Shown here one piece after another: positions 53,681-64,000 of a stretch of DNA of 64,000 nt. Origin of the DNA: Aedes albopictus (taxonomy: Eukaryota; Arthropoda; Insecta; Diptera; Culicidae); the NCBI RefSeq assembly GCF_035046485.1, contig NC_085138.1, forward strand, positions 16,247,329-16,311,328. The letters are read 5' to 3'. The position numbers and the translations under genes are program-made. Positions within the stretch are counted from its first letter, which is position 1. Every line of letters begins with the position of its first letter. The notes beneath the pieces were generated by a model. That model made no database searches. It was not told where the DNA came from and saw only the letters and a program-made list of their open reading frames with translations.

Positions 53681-56600
53681 TCGGATTCCTCAAGAGATTT
53701 AACCTGAGGTTTCTCCAGGAATTTCTCCATAAATTCCTCCACGGATCCCTCCAGGAATACCCCCAGGAATTCCTCCAGGAATCTCTCCAGAAAGTCTTAC
53801 AGGAATGCTGCCAAAACTTCATCCAGGAATTCCTCCAGAAATTTCTCGAGGAATTCCTCCAGGACTTCTTCCAGGAATTCTTTCAGAAGCTTTTTCAGAA
53901 ATTCCAACAGGAATTCTCTAAAAAAAAATCCTCCAGGGATTACATTGAAATTCCCTAAGGAATTGGCTAGGAATTTCTCTAGGAATTCTCAAGAATTCCT
54001 CCAGAAAATTCCAAGAAATTCCTCCAGAAATTCCCAAGAAATTCCTCCAGAAATTTCCAAGAAAATCCTCCAGAAATTCCCCAGGAATTCCTCCAAAAAT
54101 TCCCCAGGAATTCCTCCAGACATAAACCAGGAATTCCTCCAAAAATTTCCCAGGAATTTCTCCGGAAATTCCCTAGCAATTCCTCCAGAAATTCCCCAGG
54201 AATTCCTCCAGAAATTTCCCAGGAATTCCTCCAGAAATTCACCAGGAATTCCCCCAGAATTTCCCCAGGAATTCCTCCAGAAATTCCCCAGGAATTCCTC
54301 CAGAAATTCCCCAGGAATTCCTCCAGAAATTCCCCAGGAATTCCTCCAGAAATTTCCCAGGAATTCCTCCAGAAATTCCCGAGGAATTCCTCCAGAAATT
54401 CCCCAGGAATTCCTCCAGAAATTCCCCAGGAATTCCTCCAGAAATTCCCCAGAAATTCCTCCAGAAATTCCTCCAGAAATTCCTCAGGAATTCCTCCAGA
54501 AATTCCTCAGGAATTCCTCCAGAAATTCCTCAGGAATTCCTCCAGAAATTCCTCAGGAATTCCTCCAGAAATGCTCCAGGAATTCCTCCAGAAATTCCTC
54601 ATGAATTCCTCCAGAAATTCCTCAGGAATACCTCCAGAAACTCCCCAGGAATTCCTCCAGAAATTCCCCAGGAATTCCTCCAGAAATTCCCCAGGAATTC
54701 CTCCAGAAATTTCCCAGGAATTCCTTCGGAATTTCCCAGGAATTCCTCCAGAAATACCCCAGGAATTCCTCTAGGAATTCCCCAGAAACTCCCCAGAAAT
54801 TCCCCAGGAATTCCCTAGGAATTCCTCCAGAAATTCCCCAGGAATTCCCCAGGAATTTCTCCAGAAATTCTTCAGGAACTTCTCCAGAAATTCCCCAGGT
54901 ATTTCTCCAGAAATTCTCCAGGAATTCCTCCAGAAACTCGCCATGAAATTCTCTCGAAATTCCCCAGGAATTCCTCCAGAACTTTCCCAGGAATTCCTCC
55001 AGGAATTCCTCCAGAAATTCGTGATGAAATTCCCCAGAAATTCCCCAGGAATTCCTCCAGGAATTCCCCAGGAATTCATCCAGAAATTCCCCACGAATTC
55101 TTCCAGAAATACCCCAGAAATTCCTCCAGAAATTCTCCAGAAATTTCCCAGGAATTTCTCCAGAAATTTCTCAGAAACTCCCTAGAAATTCCCCAGGAAA
55201 TCCTCCAGAAATTCCCCAGGAATTACTCCAGAAATGGTCCAGAAATTCCCCAATAATTTCTCCAGAAATTCCCCAGGAATTCCTCAAGAAATATTCCAGA
55301 AATTCCTCTAGAAATTCAGCAGGAATTCCTCCAGAAATACCCCAGAAATTCTTCCAGAAATTTCAGGAATTCCTCCAGAAATTCCCCAGTAATTCCTCCA
55401 GGAATTCCCTAGGAATTCCTCCAGGAATTCCTCAGGAATTCCTCCAGGAATTCCTCCAGGAATTCCCCAGGAATTCCTCCAGAAATTCCCCAGGAATTTC
55501 TCCAGAATTTCCCCAGGAATTCCTCCAAAGAATTCCCCAGGAATTCCTCCAGGAATTCCTCCAGGAATTCCTCCAGGAATTTTGCCAGAAATTCCCCAGG
55601 AATTCCTCCAGAAATTCCCCATGAAGTCCTCCAGAAATTCCTCAGGAATTCCTCGAGAAATTCCCCAGGAATTTCTCCAGAAATTCCCCAGGAATTCCTC
55701 CAGGAATTCCCCAGGAATTCCTCCAGGAATTCCCCAGGAATTCCTCCAGGAATTCCCCAGGAATTCCTCCAGGAATTCCCCAGGAATTCCTCCAGGAATT
55801 CCCCAGGAATTTCTCCAGGAATTCCCCAGGAATTCCTCCAGGAATTCCCCAGGAATTCCTCCAGGAATTCCCCAGGAATTCCTCCAGGAATTCCCCAGGA
55901 ATTCCTCCAGGAATTCCCCAGGAATTCCCCAGGAATTCCTCCAGGAATTCCCCAGGAATTCCTCCAGGAATTCCCCAGGAATTCCTCCAGGAATTCCCCA
56001 GGAATTCCTCCAGGAATTCCCCAGGAATTCCTCCAGGAATTCCCCAGGAATTCCTCCAGGAATTCCCCAGGAATTCCTCCAGGAATTCCCCAGGAATTCC
56101 TCCAGGAATTCCCCAGGAATTCCTCCAGGAATTCCCCAGGAATTCCTCCAGGAATTCCCCAGGAATTCCTCCAGGAATTCCCCAGGAATTCCTCCAGGAA
56201 TTCCCCAGGAATTCCTCCAGGAATTCCCCAGAAATTCCTCCAGGAATTCCCCAGGAATTCCTCCAGGAATTCCCCAGGAATTCCTCCAGGAATTCCCCAG
56301 GAATTCCTCCAGGAATTCCCCAGGAATTCCTCCAGGAATTCCCCAGGAATTCCTCCAGGAATTCCCCAGGAATTCCTCCAGGAATTCCCCAGGAATTCCT
56401 CCAGGAATTCCCCAGGAATTCCTCCAGGAATTCCCCAGGAATTCCTCCAGGAATTCCCCAGGAATTCCTCCAGGAATTCCCCAGGAATTCCTCCAGGAAT
56501 TCCCCAGGAATTCCTCCAGGAATTCCCCAGGAATTCCTCCAGGAATTCCCCAGGAATTCCTCCAGGAATTCCCCAGGAATTCCTCCAAGAATTCCCCAGG

Positions 56601-58360
56601 AATTCCTCCAGGAATTCCCCAGGAATTCCTCCAGGAATTCCCCAGGAATTCCTCCAGGAATTCCCCAGGAATTCCTCCAGGAATTCCCCAGGAATTCCTC
56701 CAGGAATTCCCCAGGAATTCCTCCAGGAATTCCCCAGGAATTCCTCCAGGAATTCCCCAGGATTTCCTCCAGGAATTCCCCAGGAAATCCCCAGAAATTC
56801 CTCCAAGAATTCCCCAGGAATTTCTCCAAAGAATTCCCCAGGAATTCCTCCAAAGAATTCCCCAGGAATTCCTCCAGGAATTCCTCCAGAAATTCCCCAG
56901 GAATTGCTCCAGAAATTCCCCAGGAATTCCTCCAGAAATTCCCCAGGAATTCCTCCAGAAATTCCCCAGGAATTTCTCCAGAAATTCCTCCAGGAATTCC
57001 TCCAGAAATTCCGCAGTAACCCCTCCAGAAATACCCCAGGAATTCCTTCAGAAATACCTCCAGGAATTCCTTCAGAAATTCTTCCAGGAACTCCTCCAGA
57101 AATTCCCCAGGGGAATTCCTTTAGAAATTCTCTAGAAGTTCCTTCAGAAATTCCAGAGGAATTCCTCCAGAAATTCCCGAGGAATTCCTCCAGAAATTCC
57201 AGAGGAATTGCTCCAGAAATTCCAGAGGAATTGCACTAGAAATTCCCCAGGAATTCCTTCAGATTTTCCGCAGGAATTCCTCCAGAAACTCCCCAGAAAT
57301 TCCTCCAGAAATTCCCCAGGAATTCCTCCAGAAATTCCCCAGGAATTCCTCCAGAAATTCCCCAGGAATTCCTCCAGAAATTCCCCAGAAATTCCCCAGA
57401 AATTCCCCAGAAATTCCTCCAGAAATTCCCCAGGAACTCCTCCAGAAATCCCCCAGGAATTCCTCCAGAAATTCTCCGGGAATTCCTTCAGAAATTCGTC
57501 CAGAAATTCCTTTAGAAATTCCTTCAGGAATTCCTCCAGAAATTCCCCAGGAATTCCTTCAGATTTTCCGCAGGAATTCCTCTAGAAATTTCCCAGGAAT
57601 TCCTCCAGAAACTCCCCAGGAATTCCTCCAGAAATTCCCCAGGAATTCCTCCAGAAATTCCCCAGGAATTCCTCCAGAAATTCCCCAGGAATTCCTCCAG
57701 AAATTTCCCAGGAATTCCTCCAGAAATTCCCCAGGAATTCCTCCAGAAATTCCCCAGGAATTCCTCCAGAAATTCCCCAGGAATTCCTCCAGAAATTCCC
57801 CAGGAATTCCTCCAGAAATTCCCCAGGAATTCCTCCAGAAATTCCCCAGGAATTCCTCCAGAAATTCCCCAGGAATTCCTCCAGAAATTCCCCAGGAATT
57901 CCCCCAGAAATTCATTCAGAAATTCCTCCAGAGACTGCTCCCGGAACTTCTTCTGGAATTCCTCCAGGAATTTCTCATGAAATTCCTCCAGGTATTACTC
58001 CAGAAATTCCTCAAGCCATTCCTTCAGGAGTTCCCCTAGAAATTCTTCCAGGTTTTCCTCCAGGATTTCCTCCAGAAATTCCTCCAAAAACTACTCCAGA
58101 ATTTCATAAGGAATTCCTTCAGGCATTTCTCAAGGAATTCCTCCAGGGATCCCTTCAGAAATTTCGCTGGAAATTCCTCGAGTTTTCATAGGAAATCTTC
58201 CAGTAATTCCTCCAGATATTTCTCCAGGAATTCCTGCAGAGATTCCTCCAAGAAATCCTGCATGAATTTCTCTCGAATTTCTTCAGTAATTCCTCCGGGG
58301 GCTCCTCTAGGGATTACTTCAGCAATTCATCCAGAAATTCTTTCAGAGATTCTTCCTGGG
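53681..58360. repeat. GGAATTCC minisatellite, 12-bp unit with 24-bp higher-order repeat
   Basis: The basic unit is a 12-mer, CAGGAATTCCTC or CAGGAATTCCCC; the two alternate to give a 24-bp period. From about 55,680 to 56,790 the array is almost uniform (about 46 copies), with rare changes and one 12-bp register slip near 55,920. On both sides (53,960-55,670 and 56,800-57,920) the alternating unit is often CAGAAATTCCCC, with more variation. The outer edges (53,681-53,960 and 57,930-58,360) are degenerate. Each unit holds an EcoRI site (GAATTC). Because 24 is a multiple of three, several frames stay open on both strands, giving repeated 8-residue peptides over 400-517 codons; these are not genes. 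Confidence 0.95.
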
Positions 58361-58790
58361 TGTTACGACGGGGTCCCTCGTTACGCCGACACCGCTGAGT
58401 ATGTCGTGTCATCGGTCGACCGACAGCTGCCCGAGACACGTAATCAAACTGACAGAAAGAAGATGTGATGAAAAATTGAAAGTCATGCAGTTGAACTCAG
58501 TTCGGATTGTTCTAGGAATTTATTAATCGAGACAAAATACTGTTCTACCTAATCTAAATTTGATATTCTACTTAATTGTACCTTACACCTAAAGTTCTGT
58601 ACACATTCTACAGTTTGAATTCTGAATCGCTATCGCGTGCAGACTTGCCGATCCAATCACTCTCCGCTCAGAAATTGTCGGTTCACTAAAATGTATGTAA
58701 AGCCACAAAATTGTAAAAATGAATTACACTAATAAACCCTATTTCAGCTTGAAGCTTACCACCAACGACAAATTTGAGTTTGCTATCCAG
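58361..58790 (+). repeat. Probable 5' LTR of the BEL/Pao element (3' limit uncertain)
   Basis: The LTR starts with TGTTACG. It holds an AATAAA at about 58,732, followed by a CCAACGACAAA stretch where the R-U5 boundary or LTR end may lie. The end is not fixed because the second LTR copy is not in the window. The interval to the gag start at 58,845 would contain the tRNA primer site and leader. Confidence 0.65.
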
Positions 58791-58844
58791 ATTTAGTGAA
58801 GAACCCCAACAAACTTCAAGATTTTATATCGGGGCAGCGGAAAG

Positions 58845-61800
58845 ATGACCGATCGTGCAAATACCACAGGACATAATTGCCAATCATGCGATCGTCCGGA
58901 TGCGGCAGAAGAAGAAATGGTGCAGTGTTGTCGTTGCCAGCTATGGGAACATTTCGGCTGTGCAGCTGTTGACGAACGGATCAAGGAAGCTGGCGTTCAA
59001 TTCATCTGTAAGAGGTGTATCGCCACGATGGGAGCTTCGACGTCAACAGTGCATAGGAAAACACAGAAACCTAATGCCTCTGTCAAAGGATCGAAAGCTG
59101 GATCTAAGAGGAGCAAAAAACCTACGAACAATCCAGAAAGTGTGACTTCTAGTGTTCGGGCTGCACTTCTCGAAGAGCAGCTGAAGATGATTGAAGAAGA
59201 GCGACAACTCAAGGAACAGGAGCTGGAAGAACAGAAAGAGCTCAAGCGGCGCGAATTGGAAGAATCAGAGCGCCAATTGCAGGAGAAGAAAAAGTTTGCG
59301 GAAGAAGAAAAACGTCTCCGCGAACAACAGTTGCGTGAGGAGTCTGCTATGAAGTTGATGCAACAGAAAATAAGACGAGAATCCTTGGAGAAGCGAAATG
59401 AAATCATTCGACAACTTGCGCAGACAAGCAGCAGGAGTGGATCAATGCCCGATTCGAACGAAAAGGTTAAGGACTGGTTGGCAGAACAGGCGGAAGTAAA
59501 CGAACATCCTCCGATCGGCGTTTCATCGGTAGCAGCAAAACTAGATGCATTGCAGCTGCACCCACCGGCGATTGTAGAAGCGCTACCTGCAGTAAATGAT
59601 AGCGATAACGTGACGCGGCATTCAAACAGTTCCCCTCCAATCCCTGCGCTTGGGCAAGCTGGTCCCATTTCGCCACCACCACCTCTCCCATCTAATGAAC
59701 GTTATGGCCAATCCGTTAGTCTCTCTCAGCAGCAAATCGCCGCTCGGCAAGTATTGGGCAAGGAGCTTCCCACTTTCAACGGGAATCCTGAAGACTGGCC
59801 CATCTTCATCAGCTGCTATGAGCAGTCAACAGCCACCTGTGGCTATTCGGACGCGGAAAATCTGATCCGCCTTCAACGGTGCCTGAAGGGGCACGCCTTA
59901 GAATCGGTCAGGAGTCGATTGCTTTTGCCATCGAGCGTGCAGCACGTTATCCAGACTCTGCGCACTTTGTACGGCAGGCCCGAACTTTTGATACGGAGCT
60001 TGATGCAAAAAATTCATCAAGTACCGGCTCCACGGCCCGACCGCCTGGAGACACTTATGCAGTTCGGACTCTCAGTCCAAAATTTGGTGGACCATTTGAA
60101 AGCAGCTGGCCACCAGAATCATCTCGCAAACCCGGTTCTCATGCAAGAATTAGTGGAAAAGCTTCCAGGCTCGATGCGCCTGGACTGGGCTGTCTTCAAA
60201 AATAAACACCATCCAGCAAATTTGGCAACCTTTGGCGAATTTATGTCGGGACTCGTAACAGCGGCGAGCGAGGTAACCTTTGACCTTCCGGAGTTCGACA
60301 GCACTGACAGAGGAGATAAGCGGAAACCGAAGAATAGCGGTATTATCCATACCCACTCAGCCGGTCTAGATTCTTCAGCGGGGCCTGCGGTAGGGGAAGT
60401 AGCGAAGACTTACAAACAGCCAGGTAAATTATGTGTAGCATGTGGACGTAGCGGGCATCGTGTGGCCGAGTGCGCCCAGTTTAAAGCAGCCAGCGTGGAC
60501 GAACGCTGGAAACTGGTCCAGTCAAAGGGGCTATGCAGAACGTGCCTGAACAGTCATGGCAAGTGGCCTTGTCGATCATGGTCCGGTTGCGAATTTGAAG
60601 GGTGTCGGCATAGGCACCATACTCTTCTCCATTTCTCTTCATCTTCCCCTAGTCGTGTGAACATTTCCGCAAGTCACGTGTCTTCCGGAGAGCTAAATTG
60701 GCCACTTTTTCGGGTGATACCTGTAGTGTTGTACGGAAGGCAAACATCGCAAATAACATTTGCCTTTATTGACGAGGGGTCTTCGTATACTCTGCTGGAA
60801 GAGTCTGTTGCCCAACAGTTAAATGTAAATGGTCCAACGGAACCGTTAACTCTTCAGTGGACCGGGAATGTAACTCGAATCGAGTCGAAATCACGGCATA
60901 TCAAACTGGATATCTCCGGCAAAAATAGTACTTCTCGCTTCGACTTGAACCATGTCCGAACGGTTCGTCACCTGTTACTCCCTTCACAAACACTCAAGTA
61001 CAAAGATCTTGCGCGTCGCTTTCCTCACCTGAGAGGTCTCCCACTGGAAGACTACGAACTCATTCAGCCTCAATTGCTAATTGGTTTGGACAATCTTCGA
61101 CTGTGCGTGCCACTGAAGCTTCGCGAAGGAGGGCCGCTGGATCCGATTGGCGCAAAATGTAGATTGGGATGGAGCATCTACGGCTGTATTCCCGGGCGAA
61201 CATCGACTGCAGGAGTCGTAAATTTCCATGCTGGCACGGTGTCCAATCCTGACAACGAGATGAACGAACAACTACGAGACTTCTTCGCATTGGAGAACGC
61301 AGGCATTATTGCACCGGTCGACGTGCTGGAACCAGAAGACGAAAAGCGCGCTCGACTGTTGCTGAAGAGCACCACTCGGCGTATTGCATCCGAAAATCGA
61401 TACGAAACCGGATTACTATGGAGCACAGATAACCCGAATTTCCCTGACAGTTATCCGATGGCAGTGCGCCGTATGGTGGCCCTCGAGCGAAGATTCGAAC
61501 GTGAACCAGAACTGGGCGAGAAGGTGCGTGCACATGTCGCCGACTACGAGAGGAAAGGGTATGCGCATAAGGCCAAACTGGACGAGCTCACCTCTGTAGA
61601 GACAGATCGTGTGTGGTACCTACCACTTGGCATCGTTACCAACCCCAAAAAGCCCGGGAAAGTTAGGTTGATTTGGGACGCAGCAGCAAAAGTGGATGGA
61701 GTGTCTTTCAATTCGAGACTTCTCAAAGGCCCTGATCTCCTAACTCCACTTCCTCAAGTTTTATGCCAATTTCGTCAGTTTCCGGTAGCAGTGTGTGGTG

Positions 61801-64000
61801 ACCTAATGGAGATGTTCCACCAAATTAAAATACGCTCTCCAGATTGTCAATCTCAACGTTTCGTGTTCCGCAATCACCCAACAGATCCCCCTCAAATTTA
61901 TGTGATGGACGTAGCTACATTCGGCGCCACCTGCTCACCTGCTTCGGCACAACACGTGAAGAACTTGAATGCTCAAGAGCATGCCAAGGAATTTCCACGA
62001 GCAGCTGCAGCCATCACAAATAACCACTACGTGGATGATTATTTGGATAGCTTCAAGACGACCCGAGAAGCGATAGAGGTGATCAACGAAGTTAAAATTG
62101 TGCATTCCCTGGGAGGATTCACACTGCGTCACTTCTTGTCCAATGAAGCAGATGTACTACACGGCATTGGAGAACTTCCGGAGGAATCAACAAAGATGCT
62201 ATCCCTGCAGCGAGGCGAGAAGACTGAATCCGTGCTCGGTATGAAATGGCTTCCGAAAGAGGACGTTTTTGTTTATTCCGTCGCACTGCGAGATGATCTC
62301 TCGAAAATTCTGGTGGACGAATACGTACCAACTAAGAGAGAAGTGCTCAAAGTTGTAATGAGTCTGTTCGACCCTCTGGGTTTTATTTCGTTCTTCCTAA
62401 TCCACGGAAAGATCTTGATTCAAGATATTTGGGCCAGAGGAACCCAGTGGGATGAGAAGATTACGGAAGATCTCTACGTGCGATGGCGACAATGGACCAG
62501 CCTGTTCGCTGAACTAGGCACCCTGCGCATACCGCGCTGTTATTTTCATTCTCCATTTCCGGCCAACTTTGAAACCCTACAACTACACATCTTCGTTGAT
62601 GCCAGCGAAGCAGCGTACTCCTGTGTGGCGTATTTTCGTTTGGAAGTAGGGGAAACTGTGCGAGTAGCATTCGTCAGCTCCAAGACCAAAGTTGCTCCAC
62701 TCAAGACGATATCGATTCCCAGGCTCGAATTGAAGGCTGCTGTACTTGGTACGCGTATGCTGAATACTATTAAGGATCAGCACACCTTTCCTATCGCTCG
62801 CCAAATCATTTGGAGTGATGCCGGTGTGTGCCTCGCCTGGATTCGATCCAAAAATCATCGTCGATATCACCAATTCGTCTCCGTTCGTGTGGGCGAAATC
62901 CTGATGGCGACCGATCCGCAAGACTGGAGATGGATACCTTCAAAAATCAACGTCGCGGATCTGGCAACCAAATGGAAGAACGGTCCGCAATTGAGCATGG
63001 ATAACCCATGGTTTGAAGGCGTAGAATTCCTACACAAATCCGAAGAACAGTGGCCCGAGGAGCGACCACTACCAGATACCAGCGAAGAGCTTCGTTCTGC
63101 ACATTTCCAACTAGGCCACTTTGCTCCACCGATCGACATCTCACGGTTCAGTTCGTGGACTAGATTACACCGAGCCACCGCGTATGTTCTGCGCTACATC
63201 GACAACCTTCGCCGGAAGAAGTCTGGTCAACAATTAGAACTCGGCGGGCTGCATCAGGACGAGCTGCAGCGAGCTGAACGTGCTTTATGGAGTTTGGCTC
63301 AGTTCGAGGCGTACCCCAACGAGATTGCTGTACTTTCCAAGTCCCAAGGTTCACCGGATGATCGACACCGTATTGTCAAGAAGTCTAGTCCAATATACCG
63401 TACCTGGCCTTTCCTGGACAACAATGGGATTCTTCGTATGCGAGGCCGAATAGGTGCTGCACCATACGCACCGACGGAAGCTAAGTTCCCGGCAATCCTC
63501 CCCCATCGTCATCCACTAACTGTTCTTATTGTAGACTGGTATCATCGTCACTTTCGCCACGCTAACCGAGAAACCATTGTTAACGAGCTACGACAAAGAT
63601 TTGAAATCGCCAACCTCAGAGCACTTGTGCAAAAAGTTGCGAAAAATTGCATGTGGTGTCGAGTGACAAAGGTTTCGCCAAAAACCCCAGCCATGGCACC
63701 ACTACCAGAGATGCGACTGGCATCATTTGTCCGACCCTTTACATTTGTTGGGCTCGACTACTTCGGACCGGTGCTTGTCAAGGTGGGCAGAAGCAATGCG
63801 AAGCGATGGGTGGCCCTCTTCACCTGCCTGACAATTAGAGCCGTGCACTTAGAAGTTGTCCATTCGCTGAGTACCGAATCCTGTATTATGGCAGTACGAC
63901 GCTTTGTCGCACGACGAGGACCACCAAGAGAATTCTGGACGGACAACGCAACCTGCTTTCAAGGGGCGGGTAACGAGTTGAAAGCAGAGATCGAAGCCAA
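58845..64000 (+). CDS. BEL/Pao gag-pol polyprotein, intact frame, 3' partial
   Basis: The ATG at 58,845-58,847 opens a frame that stays open for 1,718 codons to the window end. Order of domains: PHD-like finger (CQSC, CCRCQLWEHFGC, CKRC, residues 12-61), Glu/Arg-rich coiled coil (about 105-190), Pro-rich linker, gag core (LPTFNGNPEDWPIF, about 305). Then come a CX2CX4HX4C knuckle (CVACGRSGHRVAEC, about 528) and a second Cys/His cluster. The aspartic protease has IDEGSS (about 640). The RT has CGDLMEMF and YVDD (about 1,062). RNase H has FVDAS, IPRLEL, WSDAGV and INVADLAT. Integrase has an HHCC entry ending NCMWC (about 1,555-1,607), then GLDYFGP and TDNATCF. The integrase glutamate lies beyond the edge. 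No stop or frameshift was found. The product builds cytoplasmic particles and integrates element DNA. Confidence 0.93.
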   Translation, partial: MTDRANTTGHNCQSCDRPDAAEEEMVQCCRCQLWEHFGCAAVDERIKEAGVQFICKRCIATMGASTSTVHRKTQKPNASVKGSKAGSKRSKKPTNNPESVTSSVRAALLEEQLKMIEEERQLKEQELEEQKELKRRELEESERQLQEKKKFAEEEKRLREQQLREESAMKLMQQKIRRESLEKRNEIIRQLAQTSSRSGSMPDSNEKVKDWLAEQAEVNEHPPIGVSSVAAKLDALQLHPPAIVEALPAVNDSDNVTRHSNSSPPIPALGQAGPISPPPPLPSNERYGQSVSLSQQQIAARQVLGKELPTFNGNPEDWPIFISCYEQSTATCGYSDAENLIRLQRCLKGHALESVRSRLLLPSSVQHVIQTLRTLYGRPELLIRSLMQKIHQVPAPRPDRLETLMQFGLSVQNLVDHLKAAGHQNHLANPVLMQELVEKLPGSMRLDWAVFKNKHHPANLATFGEFMSGLVTAASEVTFDLPEFDSTDRGDKRKPKNSGIIHTHSAGLDSSAGPAVGEVAKTYKQPGKLCVACGRSGHRVAECAQFKAASVDERWKLVQSKGLCRTCLNSHGKWPCRSWSGCEFEGCRHRHHTLLHFSSSSPSRVNISASHVSSGELNWPLFRVIPVVLYGRQTSQITFAFIDEGSSYTLLEESVAQQLNVNGPTEPLTLQWTGNVTRIESKSRHIKLDISGKNSTSRFDLNHVRTVRHLLLPSQTLKYKDLARRFPHLRGLPLEDYELIQPQLLIGLDNLRLCVPLKLREGGPLDPIGAKCRLGWSIYGCIPGRTSTAGVVNFHAGTVSNPDNEMNEQLRDFFALENAGIIAPVDVLEPEDEKRARLLLKSTTRRIASENRYETGLLWSTDNPNFPDSYPMAVRRMVALERRFEREPELGEKVRAHVADYERKGYAHKAKLDELTSVETDRVWYLPLGIVTNPKKPGKVRLIWDAAAKVDGVSFNSRLLKGPDLLTPLPQVLCQFRQFPVAVCGDLMEMFHQIKIRSPDCQSQRFVFRNHPTDPPQIYVMDVATFGATCSPASAQHVKNLNAQEHAKEFPRAAAAITNNHYVDDYLDSFKTTREAIEVINEVKIVHSLGGFTLRHFLSNEADVLHGIGELPEESTKMLSLQRGEKTESVLGMKWLPKEDVFVYSVALRDDLSKILVDEYVPTKREVLKVVMSLFDPLGFISFFLIHGKILIQDIWARGTQWDEKITEDLYVRWRQWTSLFAELGTLRIPRCYFHSPFPANFETLQLHIFVDASEAAYSCVAYFRLEVGETVRVAFVSSKTKVAPLKTISIPRLELKAAVLGTRMLNTIKDQHTFPIARQIIWSDAGVCLAWIRSKNHRRYHQFVSVRVGEILMATDPQDWRWIPSKINVADLATKWKNGPQLSMDNPWFEGVEFLHKSEEQWPEERPLPDTSEELRSAHFQLGHFAPPIDISRFSSWTRLHRATAYVLRYIDNLRRKKSGQQLELGGLHQDELQRAERALWSLAQFEAYPNEIAVLSKSQGSPDDRHRIVKKSSPIYRTWPFLDNNGILRMRGRIGAAPYAPTEAKFPAILPHRHPLTVLIVDWYHRHFRHANRETIVNELRQRFEIANLRALVQKVAKNCMWCRVTKVSPKTPAMAPLPEMRLASFVRPFTFVGLDYFGPVLVKVGRSNAKRWVALFTCLTIRAVHLEVVHSLSTESCIMAVRRFVARRGPPREFWTDNATCFQGAGNELKAEIEA

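Larger units (their letters stand above)
58361..64000 (+). mobile_element. BEL/Pao LTR retrotransposon, 5' LTR and gag-pol, 3' end outside window
   Basis: The element begins TGTTACGACGGGGTCCCTCG right after minisatellite sequence. A leader and one long gag-pol frame follow, open to the window edge. It inserted into the edge of the minisatellite. The 3' LTR and right target duplication are outside the window, so age cannot be judged from LTR identity here, but the clean frame suggests a young copy. Confidence 0.9.

Noticed and set aside
55308..57135. Open frames of 403-517 codons on both strands in the minisatellite
   Set aside because: They are translations of a 24-bp repeat whose length is a multiple of three, open in several frames and both strands at once. 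There is no start context, no domain and no codon bias.
59304..59668. Ser/Cys-rich minus-strand frame (58,997-59,668)
   Set aside because: Antisense of the BEL gag coiled coil; the plus frame has the recognised domains.
1..64000. CRISPR arrays, bacterial operons, ribosome binding sites, rRNA genes
   Set aside because: The sequence is eukaryotic with intron, LINE, SINE and LTR features; none of these bacterial signals or rRNA motifs was seen.

Overview
The window is non-coding, transposon-dense nuclear DNA from a culicine mosquito, most likely Aedes (Ae. aegypti or a close relative). The evidence is tRNA-derived SINEs with a Feilai-like layout, a JAM1-like RTE element, L1/Tx1-like and Jockey/CR1-like LINEs, several BEL/Pao copies, TA-flanked TIR elements, many foldback MITEs, and very long degenerate GGAATTCC and CCTGAAACCCC arrays. 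The assignment rests on recognition of these families, not on a database search. The only host coding sequence recognised is one 211-bp minus-strand exon at 23,408-23,618. It encodes half of an immunoglobulin domain of the dpr (defective proboscis extension response) cell-surface family. No neighbouring exon was recognised, so the window appears to be mostly intron of that gene.

Layout, left to right. 1-4,360: L1/Tx1-like LINE A, 5' end outside the window, intact apart from a 141-bp foldback insertion. It sits inside a decayed BEL/Pao pol (4,361-6,470) that also carries a 188-bp TG...CA insertion, and that pol is followed by a 5'-truncated Jockey/CR1-like LINE (6,472-7,912). 8.3-12.8 kb: a short 150-bp-unit repeat and the first degenerate arrays, with a MITE and a SINE. 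13,202-14,336: TIR element with TA target duplication. 17.9-23.0 kb: a 5-kb degenerate GGAATTCC-type array. 23.4 kb: the dpr exon. 24.3-30.1 kb: a minus-strand BEL/Pao relic split by an apparently full-length L1/Tx1-like LINE B (25,023-29,740) with a 55-base A tail. 30.1-35.0 kb: MITEs, another BEL fragment, TIR elements and CCTGAAACCCC arrays. 38.6 kb: a SINE with an 11-bp target duplication. 39.7-41.5 kb: a ten-copy ~150-bp tandem repeat carrying two foldback insertions. 42-45 kb: degenerate array with a MITE and two SINEs. 45.4-49.8 kb: a LINE-like element that seems to have only ORF1 and a 3' tail, split by an RTE element (45,776-49,193). 53.7-58.4 kb: a GGAATTCC minisatellite with a very regular 24-bp higher-order unit. 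58,361-64,000: a BEL/Pao retrotransposon with 5' LTR and one uninterrupted gag-pol frame running off the right edge.

The transposons do not work together; they record nested insertions. Satellite units and interrupted reading frames give the pre-insertion state, so many boundaries and target duplications could be read to the base. The most interesting observations are the ORF1-only ('half-LINE') element, a group of five foldback MITEs with CCCA/CCCT-type ends and 2-bp non-specific target duplications, a retroposed-looking hairpin with hammerhead-like signature motifs, and strand-polarity switches inside the degenerate arrays.
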